Of a stretch of DNA of 64,000 bases, positions 42,000-51,403 are shown one piece after another (position 1 is the stretch's first letter; each line of letters starts with the position of its first letter). Source of the DNA: Altibacter sp. HG106 (GTDB lineage: Bacteria > Bacteroidota > Bacteroidia > Flavobacteriales > Flavobacteriaceae); the NCBI RefSeq assembly GCF_028561755.1, contig NZ_JAQQTD010000003.1, positions 186,001 through 250,000 on the forward strand. Direction: 5' to 3'. The notes under the pieces were generated by a model. It saw nothing but the letters and a program-made list of their open reading frames with translations. It searched no databases and was not told where the DNA came from. The translations under genes and the position numbers were made by a program.

Positions 42000-44837
42000 A
42001 TGGCCGATCAAAAACGACTTTTTCTTCTCGATGCCTATGCGCTTATTTTCCGTGGGTATTACGCATTGATTAAAAATCCTAGAATAAACTCTAAAGGACA
42101 AGATACCTCAGCCATCATGGGGTTTATGAATTCCCTTTTCGATGTCATTCGTCGCGAAAAGCCAGATCATCTGGCCGTGTGTTTTGACAAGGATGGAAGC
42201 GCCGTGCGTACGGAACTTTTTGAAGACTATAAAGCCAATCGTGATGAGACTCCGGATGTTATAAGACAATCCATCCCCATCATTCAGGACCTCCTCAAAG
42301 CGATGCATATTCCGTGTATTGAAATAAGTGGTATGGAGGCCGACGATATCATAGGAACCTTAGCCAAACAAGCCGAAAAGGAGAATTACCAGGTATTCAT
42401 GGTGACACCCGATAAAGATTTTGGACAACTGGTTTCAGAAAATATCTTTATGTATCGCCCCGCTCGGATGGGCAATGCCATTGAGATCTGGGGCATTCCG
42501 GAAGTACAAAAACGATTTGGGGTAGAGCATCCGGAACAGGTGATCGATTACCTGGGAATGATGGGCGATGCCAGTGATAACATTCCAGGCCTACCGGGCG
42601 TTGGCGACAAAACGGCTAAAAAATTCATAGCGCAATTCGGTTCTATGGAGGGGCTGCTCGAGAATACCGACCAGCTCAAAGGAAAAATGAAGGAAAAAGT
42701 GATTGAGAATGCGGAGCTAGGCCGACTCTCAAAAAAACTTGCTACCATTTTCACCGATTGTGATGTAACCTTTGATGCCAAAGATTTTGAACTCTCGCAA
42801 CCCGATGCGCAAAAAGTACAAGAGATCTTCGAAGAATTAGAGTTTAGACGATTGCGCGATCAATTCTTAAAACTGTTTTCGGAAGAGGCTGCTTCGGAAG
42901 AAACGACGAAAGTAGGCACAACAGAAACCGCAAAAAAGGTTTCGAAAACCGCCGGTAGCGGTCAGTTTTCTCTTTTTGGGGGAGACGGTGACGCTTCCGA
43001 AGACATTCAGAAATACAATTCCCGAAATACTATAAAAGACGTATCACACTTCTATCAAACCATTCAGCCGGGAATGGGACTCAAGTTATTCCTCAAGCAA
43101 TTACTTCAGCAAAAAAGCGTTTGTTTCGACACCGAAACCACAGGATTGAACCCGCTTACGGCAGAATTGGTAGGAATTGCCTTTTCCTGGGAGGCCGGAA
43201 AAGGGTTTTACCTTCCCTTTCCAGAAAACTTTGATGAGGCAAAGGAGCTTATCCAACAATTGATGCCCTTCTTCGAGCATGAGGCTATTGAAAAGATTGG
43301 TCAGAATTTAAAATACGACATAAAAGTGTTGCATAAATACGGTGTGACCGTTCGTGGAAAGCTATTTGATACCATGTTGGCGCATTACCTTATCAATCCC
43401 GATATGCGACACAACATGGACGTGCTGGCGGAGACCTACCTCAACTACACTCCGGTTTCTATTGAAAGTTTGATCGGAAAAAAAGGTAAGAACCAAAAAT
43501 CCATGCGCGATGTACCGGTGGAAGAACAAACAGAATATGCCGTAGAAGATGCCGATGTAACGCTTCAGCTAAAAGAACATTTTGAAAAGGAATTGGGCGA
43601 AGCGAACACTCAGAAATTATTTGATGACATCGAAGTGCCGCTTTTGAGGGTTCTAGCGGCTATGGAGTTAGAGGGTATTCAACTCGATGAACCTTTTCTG
43701 AAGGAACTTTCCGAAGCACTCGATAAAGACATACAACGTCTGGAAAAAGAAGTGTATCAAGAGGCCGGAGAAGAATTTAATATTGGTTCTCCCAAACAAT
43801 TAGGCGAAATTCTCTTCGGAAAAATGAAGCTGGTTGATAAGCCTAAGAAAACAAAAACAGGACAATATTCTACCGCTGAAGACGTCTTATCCTACCTTGC
43901 AAAAGATCATAAGATTATTCGGGATGTTTTAGAGTATCGCGGACTTACAAAATTGAAAAGTACCTATGTGGACGCACTTCCTAGTCAGGTGGAAGAAAAA
44001 ACCGGACGGGTACATACCGATTATATGCAAACGGTTGCAGCAACAGGACGTCTAAGCAGTAACAACCCAAACTTACAGAACATTCCTATTCGTACCGAAC
44101 GCGGTCGCGAAGTGCGAAAGGCGTTCGTCCCTAGGAATGATGACTATGTGTTGATGGCCGCCGATTATTCGCAAATCGAATTGCGCATTATCGCTGCTCT
44201 GAGCGAAGAGGAAACCATGATCGAAGCCTTTAAGAATGGGGAAGATATCCACGCGTCTACGGCAGCCAAGGTATTTAACGTGCCCATCGACGAAGTAACG
44301 CGCGAGCAACGTAGCAATGCGAAAACGGTAAACTTCGGAATTATCTATGGAGTGTCGGCCTTTGGGTTGAGCAATCAAACAGACCTCTCGAGAAGTGAGT
44401 CTAAGGAATTGATCGAAACCTATTATAAAACCTACCCGAAATTGCGAAACTACATGAGCGAGCAAGTAGATTACGCGCGTGAGAACGGTTATGTGCAAAC
44501 AGTATTAGGCAGACGGCGCTACCTAAACGGCATTAACGGCAGTAATGCCGTTGTGCGCGGTGCGGCAGAGCGCAACGCGGTGAATGCGCCCATTCAAGGT
44601 AGCGCCGCCGACATCATAAAGATCGCGATGATCAATATCCATAAAAATCTTTCTGAAGGAAATTACCGATCAAAAATGCTATTACAGGTACACGATGAAT
44701 TAGTTTTTGATGTTCACAAAGAGGAATTAGAAGCCATTAAAAAACTTGTAAAAAGTGAAATGGAACAAGCCTATAAGTTGTCAGTACCTTTAGATGTGGA
44801 AATTGGCGTGGGTCAAAACTGGCTCGAAGCCCATTAA
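42000..44837 (+). CDS. polA: DNA polymerase I
   Basis: 945 residues with all three activities. The 5'-3' nuclease is at 1-290. The 3'-5' exonuclease shows FDTETTG (Asp377/Glu379). The polymerase motif A is DYSQIELRI (Asp722) and motif C is VHDELVFDV. It fills gaps in repair and removes RNA primers. The intact DTE motif means proofreading is retained, unlike Taq polymerase. It converges on the DUF5916 gene with a 2-base gap and no terminator between. Confidence 0.96.
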   Translation: MADQKRLFLLDAYALIFRGYYALIKNPRINSKGQDTSAIMGFMNSLFDVIRREKPDHLAVCFDKDGSAVRTELFEDYKANRDETPDVIRQSIPIIQDLLKAMHIPCIEISGMEADDIIGTLAKQAEKENYQVFMVTPDKDFGQLVSENIFMYRPARMGNAIEIWGIPEVQKRFGVEHPEQVIDYLGMMGDASDNIPGLPGVGDKTAKKFIAQFGSMEGLLENTDQLKGKMKEKVIENAELGRLSKKLATIFTDCDVTFDAKDFELSQPDAQKVQEIFEELEFRRLRDQFLKLFSEEAASEETTKVGTTETAKKVSKTAGSGQFSLFGGDGDASEDIQKYNSRNTIKDVSHFYQTIQPGMGLKLFLKQLLQQKSVCFDTETTGLNPLTAELVGIAFSWEAGKGFYLPFPENFDEAKELIQQLMPFFEHEAIEKIGQNLKYDIKVLHKYGVTVRGKLFDTMLAHYLINPDMRHNMDVLAETYLNYTPVSIESLIGKKGKNQKSMRDVPVEEQTEYAVEDADVTLQLKEHFEKELGEANTQKLFDDIEVPLLRVLAAMELEGIQLDEPFLKELSEALDKDIQRLEKEVYQEAGEEFNIGSPKQLGEILFGKMKLVDKPKKTKTGQYSTAEDVLSYLAKDHKIIRDVLEYRGLTKLKSTYVDALPSQVEEKTGRVHTDYMQTVAATGRLSSNNPNLQNIPIRTERGREVRKAFVPRNDDYVLMAADYSQIELRIIAALSEEETMIEAFKNGEDIHASTAAKVFNVPIDEVTREQRSNAKTVNFGIIYGVSAFGLSNQTDLSRSESKELIETYYKTYPKLRNYMSEQVDYARENGYVQTVLGRRRYLNGINGSNAVVRGAAERNAVNAPIQGSAADIIKIAMINIHKNLSEGNYRSKMLLQVHDELVFDVHKEELEAIKKLVKSEMEQAYKLSVPLDVEIGVGQNWLEAH

Positions 44838-44839
44838 AT

Positions 44840-47467
44840 TTACAGTACAAAGCGATAAGTGGCTTTCAGTAAGAAGGTATTTCTTGGTTGTTGTCGCAAC
44901 AGCTGATTGTCGATAATGGTTCCGAAATCATTCGTAGGGTCTCCAATTCCGTTAATTCCTTGAGACCAGACCAAGAAAATCTCAGATCCGGGAATATACT
45001 CCCACCGAAGTACCAAATTCGATCGAAACTGAACAAAAGCAAAATCGGGATCACCAAAACTATAATCTTTGGTGCCATCGCTATCTTCATCTACATTGTA
45101 TTGCCCGTTTTCAAATGAAATTTGATTAGAGTCGTACCAAGTCACGCGTTCATTTAAATCTTTTGCCGTGGCATTGTTCACGTAATTAAAATTGGTGTAC
45201 TTGGCGTTAAAGATGAAAGGCTGTCCATAATACTGAATCGTAAGATTAGGGTTAATATTAAAATTCACCCGTAGTGTCGTACTCAAGCTTTCATTATCAA
45301 TTTCCCCCAGAATGTAACGGGGCGTTCCATTAAAGCTGCTTTCGGTGACGTACTGTGTTTTGTTGGGGTTTTGTTCGAACTCATTAATAAGGGATAAGCT
45401 TAAGGAATTAAGCGGTTGATAGAAAAAGCGTAAGACATATCTTCGGAAGGAGAAGTTGTTCTGTTTTGCATCAGAATGGACATAGCCAGCATGCATGCTG
45501 AATTTCTTCCGACTATCCGTTCCGGAGAATAGGAAAAAGAAATTCTCTTCATTCCAACGCCAGCGGGGCCCGCCTCGAAGCACGGTATTGGAATAAATTC
45601 TGGGTTTATGAGAAGCACCCGCTTCTGTCCACCAGTTATTCTTCCAGTTAATATACCCATTAATCTCATACTGCATGCGGTTGTAATTCCCTTGAAAATC
45701 ATAGGATGAAAATTGATTGAACCCCACGTTGGCTTGCCGATACCAGGAGGTTGATTGATTCCAAAAGTGGCGAATGTTGGCATACTGCCGTATGTCGTCT
45801 GCCTGGCGTAGAAAGCCAATATCGTTCAATTCCAGTTCTGGTGAACGCCAGTTTCCTCCCAGGTTGTAGCGCCAGTTCCCAACCGCTCCTTTTCCAATTT
45901 CAAAGCGACCTCCGGTTCCGGTAAGTTGCGTTCGGTTAGGGTCTACTTCCACATGATCGGCATCCGTTCGTTGAAACAAATGAGTTATGGAAGTTTGCGT
46001 ACGTGCAATGGCTTCGGCACTGCCGCGAACATTACTGAGAACAGCGCTTCCTTCGACATAATATTTACGCTCTTTCCAATTGTGTTTAAAGTCGATTCCG
46101 CCGGAATACGCATGAGAATGTAAAAACGATAAATTAGGATCCATTCTGCGAACTGTTCCGGTGAAAATTCCGCCTACATAACTATTTCTGTCGTTAAAAT
46201 CCTTCTGAACTCTGGCAACGGCGTAATTGGTAAGTGGCTCTACCAGTTCCTGCCGTTCTGTGCCAACGGTATCAATAACATCAGCAAATTCGCGATCTGT
46301 GACACTTTCTAAGACACCTACCGTCCAGCCATCCTGAGTCTTTCCGCTAAACTTGGCTGCTCCAAGAATTGTAGTATTATTCGGTTGATCCACAAAGGCA
46401 ATATTTGGTCCAATAGCCTGTCCTTGGGGACTGCGACCAATTCTTCGTGAAAAAAACAAATTGTCTTGATTTCCAGCAAAGGAAAAGTCGAATACACTTT
46501 TATTCTCTACAAAAAAAGGTCTCCGCTCCTGAAAGAAGATCTCAAAGCCATCTAGGGCGACCGCTCCCGGGTCGGCATCTACCTGTCCAAAATCAGGGTT
46601 AATAGTAAGATCCACCGTTAGATCATTGGTAATCCCAATTTTGGCGTCCAGTCCTCCTGTGAGTCGCGAATCGTTTCCATCTTCAAAAGGGTTGCCCGGT
46701 TGCTCCTTATAGGTGTCGAGTTGCCCTACAACATATGGTTGAATTTCCAATTGCTTTTGTGGTTTCAAGCCCTTCAACCCCCTTAATTCTCCGAATTCAC
46801 TTACCCAACCCGGCGGATTGGCAGGAAGCGGTTGCCACGTAGAGCGTTCTTCATTGTTGAAATATCGGCGTGTCGATTGAATGCCCCACACTTGCTCTTC
46901 GTCGTTTCCAAACCGCAGCTGACTCAGTGGAATTCTAATTTCTGCTGTCCATCCTTCAGAATCTACCTGAGTATCGGTATACCATATTGGGTTCCAACTA
47001 CTGTCGAAGTTGCCATTATTCGAAATAAACTCATCTCCTTTAACACCGGAAGCAGAGATGGTAAAAGAAAAACCGGTACGATCATCCCCATAACTATCTA
47101 TATTGATTTCTACCCAATCGCCGGGAAAATCATCCCGTCTTCCCATGCGTTGTTCAATGGTTTCCGGATCCTTTTGATAACATTTGAACGCCACGTAAAG
47201 ATTCTTATCATCGTACACGATTTTCATCTTGGTCTGTTCCGTAGGAGGTGTACCGTTATCGGGTTGAAATTCCACGTAATCGGAGGTCCATGCTACCGCA
47301 TTCCAAGCTTCATCATCTAAATTCCCATCGATCTTAATGGGCGTTTGATTTTGTACGGAAGTTGTTGTGTAAGAACGTCTTGGTATCGTATTTTCTGTGG
47401 TTTGAGCGAAGTTGATGGTGGTGAGAAAGAAAAAACCTATCAACACGGTTTGTGATTGAGATAGCAT
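44840..47467 (-). CDS. Outer-membrane protein: CBM9-like domain plus DUF5916 barrel
   Basis: 875 residues. The signal peptide (to NFAQTTENT) is followed by a CBM9-like beta-sandwich (40-240: PIKIDGNLDDEAWNAVAW, LYVAFKCYQKDP, GWTAEIRIPLSQL). From about 255 the chain is DUF5916, rich in alternating beta-strands typical of an outer-membrane barrel, ending in aromatic FLLKATYRFVL. Such proteins are common in Bacteroidota and may take up or bind glycans, but no substrate is known. No SusC/SusD partner is adjacent. It shares a divergent upstream region with the rplM promoter. Confidence 0.85.
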   Translation of the reverse strand: MLSQSQTVLIGFFFLTTINFAQTTENTIPRRSYTTTSVQNQTPIKIDGNLDDEAWNAVAWTSDYVEFQPDNGTPPTEQTKMKIVYDDKNLYVAFKCYQKDPETIEQRMGRRDDFPGDWVEINIDSYGDDRTGFSFTISASGVKGDEFISNNGNFDSSWNPIWYTDTQVDSEGWTAEIRIPLSQLRFGNDEEQVWGIQSTRRYFNNEERSTWQPLPANPPGWVSEFGELRGLKGLKPQKQLEIQPYVVGQLDTYKEQPGNPFEDGNDSRLTGGLDAKIGITNDLTVDLTINPDFGQVDADPGAVALDGFEIFFQERRPFFVENKSVFDFSFAGNQDNLFFSRRIGRSPQGQAIGPNIAFVDQPNNTTILGAAKFSGKTQDGWTVGVLESVTDREFADVIDTVGTERQELVEPLTNYAVARVQKDFNDRNSYVGGIFTGTVRRMDPNLSFLHSHAYSGGIDFKHNWKERKYYVEGSAVLSNVRGSAEAIARTQTSITHLFQRTDADHVEVDPNRTQLTGTGGRFEIGKGAVGNWRYNLGGNWRSPELELNDIGFLRQADDIRQYANIRHFWNQSTSWYRQANVGFNQFSSYDFQGNYNRMQYEINGYINWKNNWWTEAGASHKPRIYSNTVLRGGPRWRWNEENFFFLFSGTDSRKKFSMHAGYVHSDAKQNNFSFRRYVLRFFYQPLNSLSLSLINEFEQNPNKTQYVTESSFNGTPRYILGEIDNESLSTTLRVNFNINPNLTIQYYGQPFIFNAKYTNFNYVNNATAKDLNERVTWYDSNQISFENGQYNVDEDSDGTKDYSFGDPDFAFVQFRSNLVLRWEYIPGSEIFLVWSQGINGIGDPTNDFGTIIDNQLLRQQPRNTFLLKATYRFVL

Positions 47468-47633
47468 AGGATTGGTTAGATTGACTGATGAATAGACCTT
47501 TAAAACGGTGCAATGTGACAGATTCGTCTAGGTTTTAAGATTTTTTTAACAGTTCTAGGGTTCAGTTCCCGCATCTCACAAAACAGAATTACGCCTTGCT
47601 CAAAAGGAATGTAAACTATTTATAGCCCTTAAC

Positions 47634-47663
47634 TTGTAATTCAAATATTTAGTTGTAAATTTG
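47634..47663 (+). promoter_or_regulatory. rplM promoter
   Basis: TTG (47634-47636), 19 bases, TAAATTTG (47656-47663) is a perfect Bacteroidota promoter, 57 bases upstream of rplM. The leader contains a small CCCT/AGGG hairpin (47667-47679). Confidence 0.8.
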
Positions 47664-47720
47664 CAGCCCTTTTTGAGGGAAAAATAACAATGAGTATTAA
47701 CTATTAGGACAAAAAACTAA

Positions 47721-48176
47721 ATGGACACATTAAGTTACAAAACAGTATCCGCTAACAAAGAGACCGTTACTAAAGAATGGTTGTTGGTAGATGCGGACGG
47801 GCAAACATTGGGTCGTCTTGCGAGCGAAGTCGCTAAGTTTCTTCGCGGAAAACACAAGCCATATTTCACGCCACACGTAGATTGTGGAGACAATGTGATT
47901 GTGATCAATGCAGAAAAAATTCAACTTACCGGTAAGAAATGGCAGGATAAGACCTATATCCGTCACACCGGGTATCCTGGCGGTCAGCGTAGTCTGAGCG
48001 CAGAAGAATTGAAGTCGAAACACCCAGAGCGGGTAATCGAGAAAGCCGTAAAGGGCATGCTTCCGAAGAATCGTCTGGGAGCTGATCTTTTTAGAAACTT
48101 GAAAGTGTATGCTGGTGCAGAACACGGTCAAGAAGCACAAAAACCTAAAAAAATTAACCTCAACGACATCAAGTAA
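47721..48176 (+). CDS. rplM: 50S ribosomal protein L13
   Basis: 151 residues, the usual length. Signature [18 protein letters not shown] and the [10 protein letters not shown] motif mark L13, an early-assembly protein of the large subunit. It is followed by rpsI with a TAATG overlap at 48174-48178, the standard L13-S9 pair, so the two proteins should be made at equal rates. Its own strong promoter lies 57 bases upstream. Confidence 0.97.
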   Translation: MDTLSYKTVSANKETVTKEWLLVDADGQTLGRLASEVAKFLRGKHKPYFTPHVDCGDNVIVINAEKIQLTGKKWQDKTYIRHTGYPGGQRSLSAEELKSKHPERVIEKAVKGMLPKNRLGADLFRNLKVYAGAEHGQEAQKPKKINLNDIK

Positions 48177-48562
48177 TGGATACCATACACAAAATCGGAA
48201 GAAGAAAAACAGCCGTAGCACGCGTGTATGTTTCTGAAGGAAAAGGAAACATCACTATCAACCGTCGTGAATTAGATAACTACTTCACCACGCCAACGCT
48301 ACGTTATAAAGTACAACAACCTTTAATGCTTACCGAAAATGAAAAGTCGTTTGACATTTCAGTAAACGTATTTGGCGGAGGTATTACAGGACAAGCAGAG
48401 GCAATTCGCCTGGCACTTTCTCGTGCGATGTGCGAATTGAACGAGGAAAACCGAGGGATCTTAAAACCCGAAGGATTGCTAACGCGTGACCCACGAATGG
48501 TAGAGCGTAAGAAATTCGGACAGAAGAAAGCTCGTAAGAAATTCCAGTTCTCTAAACGTTAA
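48176..48562 (+). CDS. rpsI: 30S ribosomal protein S9
   Basis: 128 residues with the N-terminal KIGRRKTAVARV, the central VFGGGITGQAEAIRLALSRAM and the basic C-terminal KFGQKKARKKFQFSKR that reaches the P-site tRNA. The start codon overlaps the rplM stop (TAATG). A long GAATTCC...GGAATTC hairpin follows 10 bases after the stop and separates this pair from rpsB. Confidence 0.97.
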   Translation: MDTIHKIGRRKTAVARVYVSEGKGNITINRRELDNYFTTPTLRYKVQQPLMLTENEKSFDISVNVFGGGITGQAEAIRLALSRAMCELNEENRGILKPEGLLTRDPRMVERKKFGQKKARKKFQFSKR

Positions 48563-48572
48563 TTATTTTTTC

Positions 48573-48604
48573 GAATTCCTTGGAACTTTGGTTCCAGGGA
48601 ATTC
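48573..48604 (+). terminator. Hairpin after rpsI
   Basis: GAATTCC-T-TGGAAC-TTTG-GTTCCA-G-GGAATTC gives 13 paired bases with one T/G wobble. The T-run is weak (TATTTCG), so termination may be partial. Confidence 0.6.
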
Positions 48605-48644
48605 TATTTCGTTCATATTTTATTTTTAATCAAGCTGTTATTCT

Positions 48645-48706
48645 GTCGCAAGGCAGAAAGTTAGTTTAGCATCTAAACCTGAATCCAACATTGGAGAGGT
48701 TGCGAC
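48645..48706 (+). promoter_or_regulatory. Structured rpsB leader, candidate S2 autoregulatory RNA
   Basis: GTCGCAA (48645-48651) and TTGCGAC (48700-48706) form a perfect outer 7-bp stem. Two inner hairpins lie between: GTTTAG-CAT-CTAAAC (48664-48678) and TCCA-ACAT-TGGA (48684-48695). This gives a three-way junction 29 bases upstream of the rpsB ATG. Ribosomal protein S2 represses its own operon in other bacteria by binding its leader, so the same role is a reasonable inference. Confidence 0.45.
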
Positions 48707-48735
48707 TACTTTACAGAACGTAAACTATTACAAAA

Positions 48736-49614
48736 ATGGCAAACAAAGAAGTCAAAGAATTACTTGACGCAGGGGTGCATTTTGGACACCTCACTCGCAA
48801 ATGGAATCCGAACATGGCCCCATATATCTACATGGAGCGCAACGGGATCCACATTATCAACTTGTACAAAACAGCGGCGAAGCTGGAAGAAGCGAACGAA
48901 GCGCTTAAAAAAATCGCTTCTAGTGGCCGTAAAGTACTTTTTGTGGCAACTAAAAAGCAAGCAAAAGACATCGTTTCAGAACATGCTAAGAACGCCAATA
49001 TGCCCTACATCACAGAGCGTTGGCCAGGAGGTATGTTAACCAACTTCGTTACCATCCGTAAGGCGGTAAAGAAAATGGCTTCTATTGACCGCATGAAGCA
49101 AGATGGAACCTTCGACACGCTTTCTAAGAAAGAACGCCTTCAAGTAAGTCGTCTTCGCGCAAAATTAGAAAAGAACTTAGGGTCCATTAGCGACATGAGC
49201 CGTCTACCAGGCGCTTTGTTTATCGTGGATACTACACGTGAGCATATCGCTGTAAAAGAAGCGCAGAAATTGAACATTCCAATATTCGCTATGGTGGATA
49301 CGAATAGTGATCCTCGTGAGATCGACTACGCTATTCCATCTAATGATGATGCGTCTAAATCTATCGAAAAGATCATCGGAAGTGTTTCCGGAGCGATCAT
49401 AGAAGGATTGCAAGAACGCAAGGCTGGAAAATCTGAAGACAGTGGCGATGAGGAGAAAAAAGCACCGAAAAAATCAGCGCGTAAGAAAGTAACGGCTGCT
49501 GAAGTTCCTTCTAAAGATGCTGAAGACAAGAAGGCTATGAAAGAAGCTAAGAAGCCTGTGAAGTTGGAGTCTAAAAAAGAGACTTTAGAAAAAGCAACCA
49601 ACGAAGAAGAGTAA
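48736..49614 (+). CDS. rpsB: 30S ribosomal protein S2 with charged C-terminal extension
   Basis: 292 residues; the core (1-230) has VKELLDAGVHFGHLTRKWNPNM and DTNSDPREIDYAIPSNDDA, the S2 signatures. Beyond about 235 there is a Lys/Ala/Glu-rich tail (EEKKAPKKSARKKVT ... KATNEEE), probably disordered. S2 recruits S1 and mRNA to the small subunit. It is followed by tsf after a hairpin (49638-49684), the conserved rpsB-tsf order. The leader is structured. Confidence 0.95.
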   Translation: MANKEVKELLDAGVHFGHLTRKWNPNMAPYIYMERNGIHIINLYKTAAKLEEANEALKKIASSGRKVLFVATKKQAKDIVSEHAKNANMPYITERWPGGMLTNFVTIRKAVKKMASIDRMKQDGTFDTLSKKERLQVSRLRAKLEKNLGSISDMSRLPGALFIVDTTREHIAVKEAQKLNIPIFAMVDTNSDPREIDYAIPSNDDASKSIEKIIGSVSGAIIEGLQERKAGKSEDSGDEEKKAPKKSARKKVTAAEVPSKDAEDKKAMKEAKKPVKLESKKETLEKATNEEE

Positions 49615-49637
49615 ACATAACAATCACTTAATATGAC

Positions 49638-49684
49638 AAAGTCGTTCTATGTGTTTCTTTGCGAAATTCCTGGAACGACTTTTT
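49638..49684 (+). terminator. Hairpin between rpsB and tsf
   Basis: AAAGTCGTTC and GAACGACTTT are a perfect 10-bp stem around a 25-base loop, with only two further Ts. The large loop suggests a partial terminator or processing site that lowers tsf relative to rpsB. Confidence 0.55.
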
Positions 49685-49710
49685 CTACTAATATTTAAAA
49701 ACAAAAAGCA

Positions 49711-50535
49711 ATGGCAAAAATAACCGCTGCAGAAGTTAATAAACTAAGAAAATCTACCGGTGCCGGTATGATGGACTGTAAAAAAGCATTGGTCGAAGCG
49801 GATGGTGACTTCGATAAAGCAATTGAAATTCTACGTAAAAAAGGACAAAAAGTAGCTGCTAAGCGTGCCGATCGCGATTCTAGCGAAGGAGCCGCTATCG
49901 CAACCGTGAATGACGATGCCAACAAAGGTGTCATCATTTCTTTAAATTGTGAAACCGACTTCGTAGCGAAAAACGACGATTTCGTTTCGCTAGCACATGA
50001 TTTAGCGGGAATTGCTCTTGAAGCAGGATCTAAAGATGCGTTTCTTGCCGCAAACTATAAAGGTATGACCGTTCAGGAAAAATTGACGGAACAAACCGGA
50101 GTTATCGGTGAGAAGATTGAAATTGGAGCTTTTGAAACCTTAGAAGCTCCCTTCGTAGGATCTTACATCCACGCCGGAAATAAGATCGCAGTACTTACCG
50201 GTCTTTCTAAAAGCGTAGACGGTGCTGCCGACGTTGCTAAAGATGTGGCCATGCAAGCGGCTGCTATGAATCCGATTGCCCTTAACGAAGAAGGTGTTGA
50301 CGCCTCGGTGGTTGAAAAGGAAATCGAAATCGCTAAAGACCAATTGCGCCAAGAAGGAAAGCCTGAAGAAATGTTGGACAACATCGCTAAAGGAAAACTA
50401 AAGCGCTTCTTTAAGGATAACACCTTGGTAAATCAAGCTTTTATTAAAGACAACAAACAATCGGTATCCGAATATGTGGCTACCCTTGGAAAAGATGTAG
50501 AAGTAGTTGGATTCAAACGCGTAGCGATTGAGTAA
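49711..50535 (+). CDS. tsf: Elongation factor Ts
   Basis: 274 residues: an N-terminal UBA-like domain (1-55, VNKLRKSTGAGMMDCKKALVEA) and the core with TDFVAKNDDF that inserts into EF-Tu. It catalyses GDP/GTP exchange on EF-Tu. The gene is the last of the rpsB-tsf unit, closed by a strong terminator 15 bases after the stop. Confidence 0.97.
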   Translation: MAKITAAEVNKLRKSTGAGMMDCKKALVEADGDFDKAIEILRKKGQKVAAKRADRDSSEGAAIATVNDDANKGVIISLNCETDFVAKNDDFVSLAHDLAGIALEAGSKDAFLAANYKGMTVQEKLTEQTGVIGEKIEIGAFETLEAPFVGSYIHAGNKIAVLTGLSKSVDGAADVAKDVAMQAAAMNPIALNEEGVDASVVEKEIEIAKDQLRQEGKPEEMLDNIAKGKLKRFFKDNTLVNQAFIKDNKQSVSEYVATLGKDVEVVGFKRVAIE

Positions 50536-50550
50536 ATGACCTTCTAAAAA

Positions 50551-50584
50551 CTAAAAAAGCCCGCTAATTAGCGGGCTTTTTTAG
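50551..50584. terminator. Bidirectional terminator between tsf and spondin gene
   Basis: CTAAAAAAGCCCGCTAA and its exact inverse TTAGCGGGCTTTTTTAG form a perfect 17-bp palindrome with A and T runs on both sides, serving both convergent genes. Confidence 0.9.
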
Positions 50585-50601
50585 TTTCATTGGTCGCGTG
50601 A

Positions 50602-51306
50602 CTACAGATCGTTTCGTTCAAATCGAAGCGTACCAATCACAGCACCTACTCCTCCACCAAGTGGAGCTGATTCAATAAGTCGTATAGGATCCTGTGGCGT
50701 TGTTGGCATATCACTAGAATCATATGTTGTACCACTATCGGTTCCGGCATCATAGGCCACAACATTAACCGTTAACTCATCATATAAAGAATTGGTACTT
50801 TCAATCATACTTACGGTGTTAATTCCTACGAACCAATCCGGACTGGGAAGTAAGGAGGAAACAAAGCTTATCGCCGTATGATCTGGATCAATAGTTACGG
50901 TAACACTTTGTGCGGTGGTAGGTCCCTCGCTCTGAGGATATGTTGACACCAAGAAATCTACGGAGTCTTCATCTCCAGACATTCGTAAATCAGACACCAA
51001 ATCAGACGATTCTCCTTCTTCCGCAAAAACACGAAGTGCATCGCTCGCAAGTGTTCCCGGCTGAAATATCGCTTTATCCTCACCGTGAACCGCCAAAACC
51101 ATTCCACTAAACATAGGATTGCTTGGGTAATCATCTGGGAATGCGGTATCAGTGAAATTCGGAGTAAATGTTACCAAATAGGTAGCTTGAATATTTTGCA
51201 TTCCATCTCCATCGCCACCAGTATTCGGAGTGTCATCATCATTAGAACAGGAAACTGCGCATCCCATGAATGCCAATAGTAAAGTTGTCTTTAAAATCTT
51301 TTTCAT
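50602..51306 (-). CDS. Spondin-domain lipoprotein
   Basis: 234 residues with a lipobox (AVSC, Cys20) followed by an Asp-rich linker (SNDDDTPNTGGDGDG). The rest is a spondin_N domain, recognisable by ATYLVTFTPNFTDTAFP and the LLPSPDWFVGINTVS motif. Bacteroidota carry such lipoproteins with unknown ligands, probably at the cell surface. ATG at 51306 is chosen because it begins the signal peptide; an upstream start at 51345 adds 13 residues without signal character. It is convergent with tsf and divergent from pyrH. Confidence 0.88.
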   Translation of the reverse strand: MKKILKTTLLLAFMGCAVSCSNDDDTPNTGGDGDGMQNIQATYLVTFTPNFTDTAFPDDYPSNPMFSGMVLAVHGEDKAIFQPGTLASDALRVFAEEGESSDLVSDLRMSGDEDSVDFLVSTYPQSEGPTTAQSVTVTIDPDHTAISFVSSLLPSPDWFVGINTVSMIESTNSLYDELTVNVVAYDAGTDSGTTYDSSDMPTTPQDPIRLIESAPLGGGVGAVIGTLRFERNDL

Positions 51307-51379
51307 AATACGTTTTTTGTAAGGAATAAAAATAAAAGTTCTCAAGGAAATAACGGAAGTATAGTCGAAAAATTACCTT

Positions 51380-51387
51380 TATATTTG
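51380..51387 (+). promoter_or_regulatory. -7 box of pyrH promoter
   Basis: TATATTTG is an exact TAnnTTTG box 16 bases before the ATG at 51404. No TTG lies at the expected -33 distance. Confidence 0.5.
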
Positions 51388-51403
51388 CAGAAAATGGCAC
51401 CTT

